From positions 372,001 through 436,000 of the forward strand of contig JBAOIN010000016.1 of NCBI GenBank assembly GCA_037045455.1: 64,000 nt of DNA. The letters run 5' to 3'. A model generated the notes under the pieces. It made no database searches, had not been told where the DNA came from, and saw nothing but the letters and a program-made list of their open reading frames with translations. Shown piece after piece: positions 38,544 to 46,880 of this stretch. The translations under genes were made by a program, and so were the position numbers. Source of the DNA: JADKAV01 sp037045455 (GTDB lineage Bacteria > Actinomycetota > Actinomycetes > S36-B12 > UBA10799). Every line of letters begins with the position of its first letter. The first letter of the stretch is position 1.

Positions 38544-39116
38544 ATGCGTCGAGTCGTGGCGATCGGGGTAGCCGTCGGTTCATTGGCCGCGGGGGTGCTG
38601 TGGAGCAGGAAGCGCGATGCCCAACGCCGCGAGGAGTGGGTGCGTCGGGCCAGCGCCGTGGCCGACGATCTGGCCGGCGAAGTCACCCGTACCGCTGCAA
38701 CAGCCGCCGTCGGTGTCGCTGACGCAGCGGAGAAAGCCGCCGAAGGAGTTGGCAGGGTCGCCGACGTGACCGCCGGGGCGGCCGCCACTGCTGGCGTGAC
38801 CGTGGAGACCGCGGCCCGCAAGGCGTCCGAAGCCGTCGACAAGGCCGCGCGCACCACCGCTGATGTCGCCGCCGAGCTCGCCGAGAAGGCCTCCGAGGCC
38901 TCGCAAGCAGCGGGCGAGGTCGCCGACAAAGCCGCGCTGTCGACGTCCGAGGTTGCCTATGACGCCGCCGATGCCGTGGAGGCTGCGGCGGACGAGGTGG
39001 AGGCGGAGAACGCCGCGCGGGAGGCCGACGAGGAGTTGGAAGCGCCCGCACCCGTGGCCAAGAAGAAGGCCCCGAGGAAGAAGCCTGCCCCCAAGACCGA
39101 CCAGTCGGTCGCCTGA
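38544..39116 (+). CDS. Ala-rich amphipathic-helix protein with N-terminal membrane anchor and Lys-rich tail
   Basis: 190 residues. Residues 3-19 form a membrane anchor (VVAIGVAVGSLAAGVLW). Residues about 40-155 are a continuous Ala/Glu/Lys amphipathic helix with loose 11-residue periodicity (AADAAEKAAEGV, VETAARKASEAVDKAART), resembling LEA or apolipoprotein-like segments. The tail KKKAPRKKPAPK is strongly basic. It could coat lipid or DNA, or bridge membrane and nucleoid, but these are inferences. SD AAGGAGGGTGAC precedes the ATG. Confidence 0.7.
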   Translation: MRRVVAIGVAVGSLAAGVLWSRKRDAQRREEWVRRASAVADDLAGEVTRTAATAAVGVADAAEKAAEGVGRVADVTAGAAATAGVTVETAARKASEAVDKAARTTADVAAELAEKASEASQAAGEVADKAALSTSEVAYDAADAVEAAADEVEAENAAREADEELEAPAPVAKKKAPRKKPAPKTDQSVA

Positions 39117-39670
39117 TCCGGATCGCCGTCGTCGGACCGGAATCGTCCGGCAAGACGACCTTGGTCACCGCCCTCGCCGGCCAACTTCCGGGGCGGGTCG
39201 AGGTCATCGCCGAGCAGGGTCGCCTGCTCGCCGAACGCCTGCCACCGGGACACCCCTGGAGTTGGCGGGAACAGCGCGCGACGTCACTGCTGCATCAGGG
39301 CGCCGAAGCCGCCGCCGAGGTGGTCCTGCGGGCCGAAGGAGGCGGCGTCCTGTTGGCAGATGGCACCGCCGCCACCCCACTTGTGTGGCATCTCTGTGCA
39401 GTCCGCAGCCGTCCCCATTACGACGCCGGTGATGCCGAAGTCACCGAGGAACTTGCCGGCGCTGTTGCACAGACCGAGTACGACCTCGTCCTGGTCACGG
39501 CACCTGATCTGCCCTGGGAGCCCGACGGGATCCGGGACGACCCGGCTGGTCGCGATGCCGCATTCGAGCAGTACTGCGCCCTGTTTCCCGACGCCGTCGT
39601 GATCCGTGGCGAGGACCGGTTACGGCAGGCGACAGCGGCTGTTTCGGCGGTGTTACCAACCACCCCGTGA
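39113..39670 (+). CDS. NadR-like P-loop nucleotide-binding protein, non-canonical start
   Basis: About 185 residues. Walker A GPESSGKTTLVTAL lies at the very N-terminus, then EVIAEQGRLLAERL and DGTAATPLVWHL in the positions seen in NadR ribosylnicotinamide kinase/AAA_28 proteins. Substrate unknown. No ATG, GTG or TTG precedes the P-loop in frame. The only candidate is CTG at 39113, overlapping the previous stop (CTGA). Either a rare CTG start or a one-base error hides the true start. It probably shares the promoter of the upstream gene. Confidence 0.65.
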   Translation: MIRIAVVGPESSGKTTLVTALAGQLPGRVEVIAEQGRLLAERLPPGHPWSWREQRATSLLHQGAEAAAEVVLRAEGGGVLLADGTAATPLVWHLCAVRSRPHYDAGDAEVTEELAGAVAQTEYDLVLVTAPDLPWEPDGIRDDPAGRDAAFEQYCALFPDAVVIRGEDRLRQATAAVSAVLPTTP

Positions 39671-39707
39671 CTGGGACTGGGCGCCGAACGGCTGGCAGGA
39701 TGATCGC

Positions 39708-42273
39708 GTGTCCTTCCTCGACGCGGTCCGGCAGCCCTACGAGGAGATGGACGGCGACCTGGCCGACGCCGACGCCGTCGATGCGCTGAAGACGGTCTTG
39801 CTGGGTCTGGGCGATCAGGGTCTGGCAGACCGACAGCGATTGGTCGACGCGTACTTCAATCGGCAGGGGATCACCTTCAGCCTGGCCGGCAAGGAGCGAC
39901 CACTGCCGCTGGACCTGGTGCCACGTCTGCTCAGCGCCGCCGAATGGCGGGTGATCGAGCAGGGCGTCGCGCAACGGATCCGGGCGCTCGAGATGTTCCT
40001 GGCCGACGTGTACGGCCCGCGCGGTGTGCTCGACGACGGGATCGTGCCGCGGCGGCTGATCACCAGTTCCAAGCACTACCACCGCGAGGCCTGGGGGATC
40101 GAACCTCCGAACTCCGTGCGCATCCACGTGGCCGGCATCGACCTCATCCGTGACGAGCAGGGTGTCTTCGCAGTCCTTGAGGACAATCTGCGCTGCCCGT
40201 CCGGCGTGAGCTACGTGCTGGAGAACCGGCGCGCGCTGGCCCATGTGCTGCCCGAACTCTTCAGCGACCAGCGGGTGCAACCGGTGGCCGAATACCCGGA
40301 ACGACTGCTGGACGCCCTGCTGGCCGCCGCCCCCGGTGGCGTCGCGGATCCGCAGGTCGCAGTCCTCACCCCGGGCGTGCACAACTCGGCGCATTTCGAG
40401 CACGCATTCCTCGCCCGGCGGATGGGTGTGGAACTGGTCGAGGGCCGCGACCTCTACTGCCGGGACGACCAGGTCTGGATGCGCACGGTGCGCGGCCCGC
40501 GTCCGGTGCACGTGCTGTACCGGCGGATCGATGACGACTACTTGGATCCAGTGCACTTCCGGCCCGATTCGGTGCTGGGCGTGCCGGGCCTGCTCAATGC
40601 CGCCCGCGCCGGCCGCGGTCACGATCGCCAACGCGGTGGGCAACGGGGTCGCCGACGACAAGGCCATCTACCCGTACGTGCCCGCGCTGATCGAGTACTA
40701 CCTCGGCGAGAAGGCGATCCTGCCGAACATCGACACCTATGATCTGCAGGACGCCGAGCAGCGGGAGTTCGTCATCGACCGGCTGGACCGCATGGTGCTC
40801 AAGCCGGTGGACGGCTCCGGCGGCTACGGCCTGGTGGTTGGGGATCAGGCCAGCGACGAACAACTCGAACGCCTGCGCCAACAAGTGCTGGGCGACCCGC
40901 GCGGCTGGATCGCCCAGCGGATCGTGCGGATCAGTACCTGTCCCACGCTGGTGGGTTCGGGTCAGCTCGCCCCGCGCCACGTAGACCTGCGACCGTTCGC
41001 CGTCAACGATGGCGAGAACATCTTCGTGTTGCCCGGCGGCTTGACCCGGGTGGCGCTACCGGAGGGCTCGCTGGTCGTGAACAGCAGCCAGGGCGGCGGG
41101 TCCAAGGACACTTGGGTAGTCGCAGAGCCGGACGAGCTGATGTACGTGCCGCCGGAGCGGCCCACCCCGCGGCTGACCCGTGTGCTGGCCGCCGTCCCGG
41201 CTCGCGTGCACTCGCCGACCACCCACGACGAGCGGATGCGGCAGCAGGAGAACCAGCAGCAGCAGTCGCATGTCCGGATCTGCAACGCCTTCAGTGGAAT
41301 CCGGCCCGATACGCCCTCTTTCTCCCGTTTACACCTACGAACGCGTTGCAGATCCGGACATCGAATCATGCTGAGCCGCATCGCTGAGTCGTACTTCTGG
41401 ATCGGTCGCTACCTCGAGCGGGCGGAGGCGACCTCCCGACTGCTGGCCGAACACCATCAGTTGATGGTCGAAGAACGCACGGTTCCGGAGGAACTCGCGG
41501 CGGCCGTTTTGCTGGACGCGCTTTCGCTGCCCCCGCAGGCGGCGAGCTCAGCGGGCGACCTGGTGTCCGCGGTGGTGGGCACCTCAGTCGACCCCGCGAC
41601 GATCTCGGGGGCGATCACGATGGCCCGGGAGAACGCCCGCGGTGTGCGAGAGAGCCTGTCCGCGGACGTCTTCGAGGCGCTCAACGCCGCCCACCTGGCC
41701 GGCATCAGCGGGCCGATGGTTGCGACCAGCCCGGCCTATGCCCTGTACCGGGTCGTGGAGCGGCTGGCCGTCGTGGTCGGGCAGGTGGACTGGACTGTTC
41801 CCCGGGATGAGGGCTACCTGTTCCTCTCACTGGGGCGTTCGTTGGAACGTCTCGACATGGTGTCTCGGGTGCTGGCTGTCCGGCATGACCAACTGTGGCC
41901 GGAGGGCGGGCCGGTCGCGACCCTGCGCGCTGCTGCGGCCCTCAACGCCTTCCTGCGCACGCAGCACCCCATGACCGGGGACGAAGCGCGCAAGTTCTTG
42001 CTGCTCGACGGCGACTTCCCGCGGTCCATGCGGGTCAGCGCCTCCACTGCCGAGGAAGCCGTGCGCGGGCTGGCGGCACGCGGTGCCAGCGACGGCGGGG
42101 ATCTGCTGCGCGAGGTGGGGCTGATGCGTTCCCAACTGGAGTACGCAGTGGACCCCACCCCCGACGAGGTGGATGCGCTAGTGGAACTGGTGCAGCAAGC
42201 CAGCGCGCGCGCCTCAGACGTGGTCGCCCAAGCGTTCTTCCGCCCCGTCGGCACGATCGTGTGGAGCAACTGA
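39708..42273 (+). CDS. Circularly permuted ATP-grasp protein fused in frame to an alpha-E domain (one frame break)
   Basis: The first part, to about residue 520, is a circularly permuted ATP-grasp type 2 protein (DUF404/DUF407 family) with ALEMFLADVYGPRGVLDDG, RIHVAGIDLIRDEQG, LEDNLRCPSGVSYVLENR and LKPVDGSGGYGLVVG. The last part is an alpha-E helical domain (LSRIAESYFWIGRYLERAE). In most bacteria these are separate adjacent genes. Here no stop separates them, and the linker is encoded by a 90-bp dyad element. An extra C at 40613-40614 breaks the frame. Such operons with transglutaminases are proposed peptide-ligase systems. GTG start at 39708, CAGGAT six bases upstream. Confidence 0.82.
41271..41360. 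repeat. Dyad element, family 3, in frame inside the ATP-grasp/alpha-E ORF
   Basis: Arms TGTCCGGATCTGCAACGCCT (41271) and CGAACGCGTTGCAGATCCGG ending ACA (41360). At 90 bp it is exactly 30 codons and carries no stop in the host frame. Removing it leaves the frame open (QQSH joined to RIMLSR). Confidence 0.92.
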
Positions 42274-43127
42274 TGGCCGGGCGTCGTTTGCGCATCCAGC
42301 ACCGGACGGGCTACCGCTATGCCTCTCCGGTGGTGTCGTCGTTCAACGAGGTCCGGATGACGCCGCTCGACGACGACGGACAGGTGCTGATCAGCCACGA
42401 ACTACGGGTCGAGCCGCGTGCCGCGGTGCTGGTGTACACCGACTATTGGGGCGCCCGGGTCGAGTCCTTCGACACCCACGAGCCGCACGACGTTCTCGAG
42501 GTGATCTCGACAAGCACAGTCGACACGGCAGAGGGGTACGTCAGCGCCGAGGGCGTGAGCTGGGAGGACCTGGCGACGGTGGCCGTGCTGGATCGGTGGT
42601 GTGAGTTTCTCGAGACCAGTTCGTACGTCGACGACGCTCGCGACGACGAATCCCGCGCGCACCTGGTCGAACAATTGCGGGCCCAGAGCACGCCGGCGCA
42701 GGCGATCAGCTTGTGCAACGAGTTGGTACGTGACCGGATCTCCTATGCGGCTGGCTCAACCACGGTGTCGACCACTGCCAGCGAGGCGTGGGCCACAGGT
42801 TCCGGTGTGTGCCAGGACTTCACCCACGCGATGCTGTCGCTATTGCGCTCGGCCGGCATTCCCGCTCGGTACGTCTCGGGCTACCTGCATACCGAGGAGC
42901 AGGCGCTGGGCGAGACGGTACGCGGCGAGTCGCACGCCTGGGTCGAGGTCTGGAACGGCGGCTGGGAGGGGCTGGACCCCACCAACAACCGTGCGGTCGG
43001 TTCTGCTCACGTGCTGGTGGCTCGCGGCCGCGACTATGCGGACGTGCCGCCGCTCAAGGGTATTTACGCAGGCGGTGCCAGTCAGGGGTTGGGCGTCGAG
43101 GTGGAGATCACGCAACTCGTGCGGTAG
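42273..43127 (+). CDS. Transglutaminase-like cysteine peptidase family protein
   Basis: 284-residue protein with the transglutaminase N-terminal domain (QHRTGYRYASPVVSSFNEVR) and core. The catalytic triad is visible: Cys in GVCQDFTHAML, His in ESHAWVEVW, Asp in GLDPTNN. The ATG overlaps the stop of the ATP-grasp/alpha-E gene, so the three activities are co-translated. Comparative genomics links this trio to a peptide-tagging or amide-bond forming and cleaving system. The target is unknown. Cytoplasmic, no signal peptide. Confidence 0.9.
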   Translation: MAGRRLRIQHRTGYRYASPVVSSFNEVRMTPLDDDGQVLISHELRVEPRAAVLVYTDYWGARVESFDTHEPHDVLEVISTSTVDTAEGYVSAEGVSWEDLATVAVLDRWCEFLETSSYVDDARDDESRAHLVEQLRAQSTPAQAISLCNELVRDRISYAAGSTTVSTTASEAWATGSGVCQDFTHAMLSLLRSAGIPARYVSGYLHTEEQALGETVRGESHAWVEVWNGGWEGLDPTNNRAVGSAHVLVARGRDYADVPPLKGIYAGGASQGLGVEVEITQLVR

Positions 43128-43152
43128 GGCGGCGTTGCTTTCATCACCATCA

Positions 43153-43215
43153 CCGTTTGCACAAGGGTTCACCGTTTGGAAGGGAAGGGTGCGGCTTTGT
43201 TCAAACGGCGGAACG
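43153..43215. repeat. Partial dyad with CACCGTTTG motifs
   Basis: Two direct CACCGTTTG motifs (about 43162 and 43180) and an inverted CAAACGG at about 43202 before GGAAC. It is weaker than the other elements but in the equivalent position between genes. Confidence 0.45.
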
Positions 43216-43240
43216 CAGACCGGCCATGCTCGGCCCGCCT

Positions 43241-43246
43241 TACCCT
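43241..43246 (+). promoter_or_regulatory. -10 box of the 43253 gene, leaderless
   Basis: TACCCT, six bases before the ATG at 43253. The GGAG in the spacer could alternatively serve as a very close ribosome site. Confidence 0.45.
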
Positions 43247-43252
43247 GGAGCC

Positions 43253-44047
43253 ATGCGCTCAGCCCTAGCCACGGTTGTTCTCCTGGGCGTCGGCGTCGCG
43301 CCTGCCGCCGCAGACCCGGTCTCCATCACGGCCGCTTGCCAGGCCACGCGCGACGCATTGAACGTCGCCGGGACGGTCACCGGTGGCGCCGGTGAGGTGG
43401 TGTTCGCCGGTCAGCGCTGGCGTACGGGGTACCGCGTGGTGGATCCCAGCGGGACGTACGGGATCCTCGCCGGGGAGGGTTTGCGCACGAAAGATCGCAA
43501 AGCGGCGCTGCGCTACTTGAAGGCACGCAAAGCGACGGCCTGGTTCAAGTCGGGCAGCACTGTCGAAGCGCGCGCGAACGCGATCGGCTTGCCGGCGGAT
43601 TGTGCGAGCGCGGCGGGGGTGTTCCTCAACCGGTCTGGCAACACTTATCAGTACGCGAACGTCACCGTCACGCTGGACGACGAGAGCCGCATCCTGACGT
43701 GGACAGGAACCACCGACCGCACGTTCTCGTACATCGCGCAGACTGTCGACCTACCCACCCCGGTCGTGTCCTACGCGCGCTGGGAGCGGGCCTCGCAAGC
43801 GGCTTCGCTCAACGCGACCATGCGCACGATCGCGCGCACTGTGGCAGCCTCGGTGAGCGCGGATGCAACCGTCATCGCGGCGACGCTGCGGACTTACGCC
43901 GATCCCGCTCGCGCCGTGCCCTTGAAGGTGCGCACTCTGCGCGCTGGCGGTCTGCTCTACGGCCGCAACCCGTTCACGCACACCTACCACGCATGGCGGG
44001 TATATGTGAAAGAGGGCACACTTCGTGCCAAACGTGTCGCACCCTGA
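43253..44047 (+). CDS. Secreted protein of unknown function
   Basis: 264 residues. The signal peptide MRSALATVVLLGVGVAPAAA has a cleavage site after AAA near residue 20. The mature protein has two cysteines (TAACQATRD and PADCASAAG), a beta-rich middle (VVFAGQRWRTGYRVVDPSGT) and a C-terminal FTHTYHAWRVYVKEG. No catalytic motif recognised. It stands directly before the L,D-transpeptidase gene with an 11-bp gap, so a cell-envelope role is plausible by context only. Confidence 0.75.
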   Translation: MRSALATVVLLGVGVAPAAADPVSITAACQATRDALNVAGTVTGGAGEVVFAGQRWRTGYRVVDPSGTYGILAGEGLRTKDRKAALRYLKARKATAWFKSGSTVEARANAIGLPADCASAAGVFLNRSGNTYQYANVTVTLDDESRILTWTGTTDRTFSYIAQTVDLPTPVVSYARWERASQAASLNATMRTIARTVAASVSADATVIAATLRTYADPARAVPLKVRTLRAGGLLYGRNPFTHTYHAWRVYVKEGTLRAKRVAP

Positions 44048-44058
44048 CGCACACTGGA

Positions 44059-45003
44059 ATGGTGATCCTCCGTACCGCCGCCGTGGGACTGCTGGTCCTG
44101 GGTGTCGCTGCGCCCGCCGTCGCGGCGCCGACTCCCACCCCGACCGTGACTCCCACTCCCACACCTCGCCCAACCAAGCCCGTCAAGCCCAAGAAGCCGA
44201 CGAAGGCCCTAGAGCGAGTGCGAGTCACCATCTCGCCAGGTGAGGGCCGCATGGGCGTGGGTCAACTCATTACCGCTACCTTCTCCGCGCCTGTGCGTTT
44301 CAAGGCCAAGGCCGAGGCGGCTATGCAGGTCAGCGGCGACAACCTGCCGCCGGGCTCGTGGGCCTGGATGAATAGCACGACTGCCATCTACCGGCCCAAG
44401 GACTTCTGGCCCGGCAAGACCCGCATTTCCGTGTACCTCGCCCTGCGCAAGGTGCCGCTGAACTCCGACGCGAAGACCAAGTGGATCGGCGGTAAGACCA
44501 CGACCCGCACGGTGAACCTGCGCACGAATCGGTCCTTCATCGCCAAGATCGACGGGAACACCCACCAGATGCGTGTCTTTCGCAACGACAAGTTGGTGAA
44601 GGTCTTCGGCGTGAGCCTGGGCAAGCCCGGCTTCGCGACCCGGTCGGGCGTCAAGATCATCACCGGTGAGAAGTACCGCTGGACGCGCATGACCAGCGAC
44701 CAGCTGGGCTTGACCAACGAGTACTACGACCTCCAGGTTCCGTATGCAGTTCGCATCACGCCGAGTGGCGAGTTCGTGCACGGCGCACCTTGGGCCGCAT
44801 CCCGGATCGGCGTATGGAACGGATCGCATGGCTGTACCAACCTCAACATTGGCCCCGCTAAGTGGTTCTTCAACCACGTCAAGCCCGGTGACGTCACGGT
44901 GACCACCAACACCGGCCGCCGGATGGAGACCTGGAACGGCACGCCTGGTTCGTACTGGAACTACAGCTGGAAGCAGTGGAAGGCGATGTCAGCGCTGAGC
45001 TGA
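44059..45003 (+). CDS. L,D-transpeptidase (YkuD) with N-terminal Ig-like domain
   Basis: 314-residue secreted cell-wall enzyme making 3-3 cross-links in peptidoglycan. The signal peptide is at residues 1-23, followed by a Pro/Thr linker and basic KPVKPKKP segment. An Ig-like Big_10 domain follows (VRVTISPGEGRMGVGQLITA). The YkuD catalytic domain has IDGNTHQMRVFRNDKL and the active-site motif HGAPWAASRIGVWNGSHGCT with the nucleophilic cysteine intact. The ATG is at 44059, and the next codon GTG at 44062 is six bases after CACACT, so either could start. Followed by a family-1 dyad element. Confidence 0.9.
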   Translation: MVILRTAAVGLLVLGVAAPAVAAPTPTPTVTPTPTPRPTKPVKPKKPTKALERVRVTISPGEGRMGVGQLITATFSAPVRFKAKAEAAMQVSGDNLPPGSWAWMNSTTAIYRPKDFWPGKTRISVYLALRKVPLNSDAKTKWIGGKTTTRTVNLRTNRSFIAKIDGNTHQMRVFRNDKLVKVFGVSLGKPGFATRSGVKIITGEKYRWTRMTSDQLGLTNEYYDLQVPYAVRITPSGEFVHGAPWAASRIGVWNGSHGCTNLNIGPAKWFFNHVKPGDVTVTTNTGRRMETWNGTPGSYWNYSWKQWKAMSALS

Positions 45004-45016
45004 GCTCGCTCCCGCC

Positions 45017-45095
45017 GATCCGTGAATATCTCGGCAATCGGTGAACACCAAATCACGGCATTTCGTATTCACGAATCGCCGGATTGTTCACGGAT
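45017..45095. repeat. Dyad element, family 1 (divergent copy), supplying a stop codon
   Basis: GATCCGTGAATATCTCGGCA and ATCGGTGAACA on the left face TGTTCACGGAT and TTCACGAATCGCCG on the right. The minus-strand gene ends inside it at TGA 45088-45090. Confidence 0.8.
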
Positions 45096-45721
45096 TGCTG
45101 CGGCGCGGCCATGGGAGATAGCGGTCGGGGACGTCCTGCATTCTGGCAACGACTTTGGGCCAGCGCTTGCGGCCGATTTCACCCCCGCGCACATCGATGA
45201 GCCCCGGACCTAGGAACGTGCCCTCGTAGACAGTCCATTCGTCCTCGTAAAGCCACTCGGCAAAGTCGCCCTGCACGACCGCGAAGACGAATGTCTCCAT
45301 GCCGTCGATGTTCTGCTGCGGCTCCTCGTCCCAGTAGTCGGAGGGATGGTACCTACGAGCAAACTGCCCAGCCTTGACCACGACGCCGCACGCTTCCCCC
45401 CGCCTCCGTGAGTTTGAAGCGCAGCCCTGCCCCCTGGCTGGGCATCAGATGGACGAATCTGCGCTCATCTCTGCGCTGCACGTCGTACGTCTCGACCAGG
45501 TAGTCGATCAGATCCCTGGCGAACTGCACCACGGACAGGAACCTGTGGGGGTCGTCCGCAGAAAGCTCTGGAATCTTGAACACCGGACGCTGATAGTCCG
45601 CAGGCAACTGCCGAGGGGTCGGGCGTCCTAGCAGCCAGGGACGGCCGCCGAACTCGGGCTCGCCGCTGACGAGCCGCGGCTCATCCGGCACCTTGTCGTT
45701 AGAGAACCAGCCGACGCTCAT
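45088..45721 (-). CDS. Hypothetical acidic protein (one frame break)
   Basis: About 211 residues, starting MSVGWFSNDKVPDEPRLVSG. Charged, with many Trp, Tyr and Phe residues, e.g. FVFAVVQGDFAEWLYEDEW near the C-terminus. The G6 run at 45396-45401 must be read as G5 to join VHLMPSQGAGLRFKLTEAG to VVVKAGQFARRYHPSDYWDE. I recognise no family. Its ATG lies one base after the stop of the alpha/beta hydrolase gene, so it is coupled to it. The last codons and stop come from the dyad element. Confidence 0.65.
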
Positions 45722-45722
45722 G

Positions 45723-46685
45723 TCATCCCGCCCGAGTCGCATCCCGCAGGTCAATGACAGTTTCCTCGCGGATGTCCTCACTCGCTTCGGCCCGCGCGAC
45801 CACCTCGGCGGGCGCAGCCAGATCGCTGCGCAGCAACAAGCCGTCCAGCATCGCCATGACCTCGTCCGCAAACTCCAGCGGAACGAAGTGGGTGGCGTGC
45901 AGCACGTGCACTTCGGCGTGCGGGATTTGCTCGGCGAACGCGACCACGTCGCGCATCGACGTCATGACGTCGAAACCACCCGCCACCACGGTGATCGGGC
46001 ACTCGACGAACGACGGGTCCATCGGTTCGTGGTCAGCAGCCGCAACCATCAACCTGAAGTACCACTCGAAGTCGTGCTCGAGGAAAGCCCGGATCCACGG
46101 CACGACGTCGCGGGTCTGGGCGCTGGGCAGCATGAAGCCGCTGTGCCGCAGAAGCTCCGCGAAGGCCGGGCCCTTGGGTACGGTCCGGGCCAGCGCGGTC
46201 AACGGCTTGCCGATCACCTGGCCGGCCCTGCTGACCATCAACCCGGTCTGCTTGCGCAGCGGCTTGGGCACCAGCAGGTTGGCGAACGCCGCGTCGTAGG
46301 TGCCACCTGGAACCCCAGCGCACATCAGCATGCCGGCGACCTTCTCCGGATGTTCGGCTGCGATCTCGAAACTCACGTTGACGCCAAGAGACCACGCGGC
46401 CAGAAGCGCGCGGTCCACCTCGCAGTGCTCCATCAGAGCCAGCGCGTCCGCGACGTGGTCCTCTACCCGGATCGCCTCGGGGTCGGCCGGCCGCCCCGAA
46501 CCCAGTCCGCCGCGGTGGTTCCAGCCGACCACGTGATAGCCGCAGTGCTCGTCCAGCAGCCGCGGCCAGGCCTCCGGCGGCACCCCCAGCCCGTTGCAGA
46601 TCACGACCGTCGGGCCATCTCCGTTGTTGGTCCACCCGAGGATCTCGGTGCCGTCGGCACTGGTGAACGTGAAGGTCGAGAGCAT
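45723..46685 (-). CDS. Alpha/beta hydrolase
   Basis: 320-residue alpha/beta hydrolase. The oxyanion region ICNGLGVPPEAWPRL is near residue 31. The nucleophile elbow AWSLGVN has Ser near 104 with Ala replacing the first Gly. The acid is in VVAGGFDVMTS near 240, and the catalytic His in LHATHFVPLEFADEV. Substrate unknown. Close relatives include esterases and lipase-like enzymes. The ATG at 46685 is preceded by GACACT six bases upstream. First gene of a two-gene unit with the hypothetical protein downstream. Confidence 0.83.
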   Translation of the reverse strand: MLSTFTFTSADGTEILGWTNNGDGPTVVICNGLGVPPEAWPRLLDEHCGYHVVGWNHRGGLGSGRPADPEAIRVEDHVADALALMEHCEVDRALLAAWSLGVNVSFEIAAEHPEKVAGMLMCAGVPGGTYDAAFANLLVPKPLRKQTGLMVSRAGQVIGKPLTALARTVPKGPAFAELLRHSGFMLPSAQTRDVVPWIRAFLEHDFEWYFRLMVAAADHEPMDPSFVECPITVVAGGFDVMTSMRDVVAFAEQIPHAEVHVLHATHFVPLEFADEVMAMLDGLLLRSDLAAPAEVVARAEASEDIREETVIDLRDATRAG

Positions 46686-46741
46686 GACTGAAGTGTCACC
46701 TGCCCGGGTGGCCCAGTACCCACCGCCCCTCGCCGACCGGA

Positions 46742-46842
46742 ATGTGCCTATCAGGCGACTTTGTGACCTGCCAGGCACATCGCCCCCGGCCGGGCGCGGT
46801 CGCGGTGTGCCAGGGCGGCGAGTTTCTGGCCCGCCAGGCACA
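46742..46842. repeat. Dyad element, family 4 (two TGTGCC...GGCACA hairpins)
   Basis: Hairpin one, 46742-46780: ATGTGCCT to AGGCACAT with CGACTTTGTGACC in the loop. Hairpin two, 46806-46842: TGTGCC to GGCACA with GGCGAGTTTCTGG in the loop. It lies in the divergent gap upstream of ilvD. The family recurs upstream of ilvC. Confidence 0.85.
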
Positions 46843-46868
46843 TTGCAGGGTGCCTTTCGCCCGGCTAC

Positions 46869-46874
46869 TACGCT
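46869..46874 (+). promoter_or_regulatory. -10 box of ilvD, leaderless
   Basis: TACGCT, six bases before the ATG at 46881, with no Shine-Dalgarno. Confidence 0.55.
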
Positions 46875-46880
46875 TTCGCC

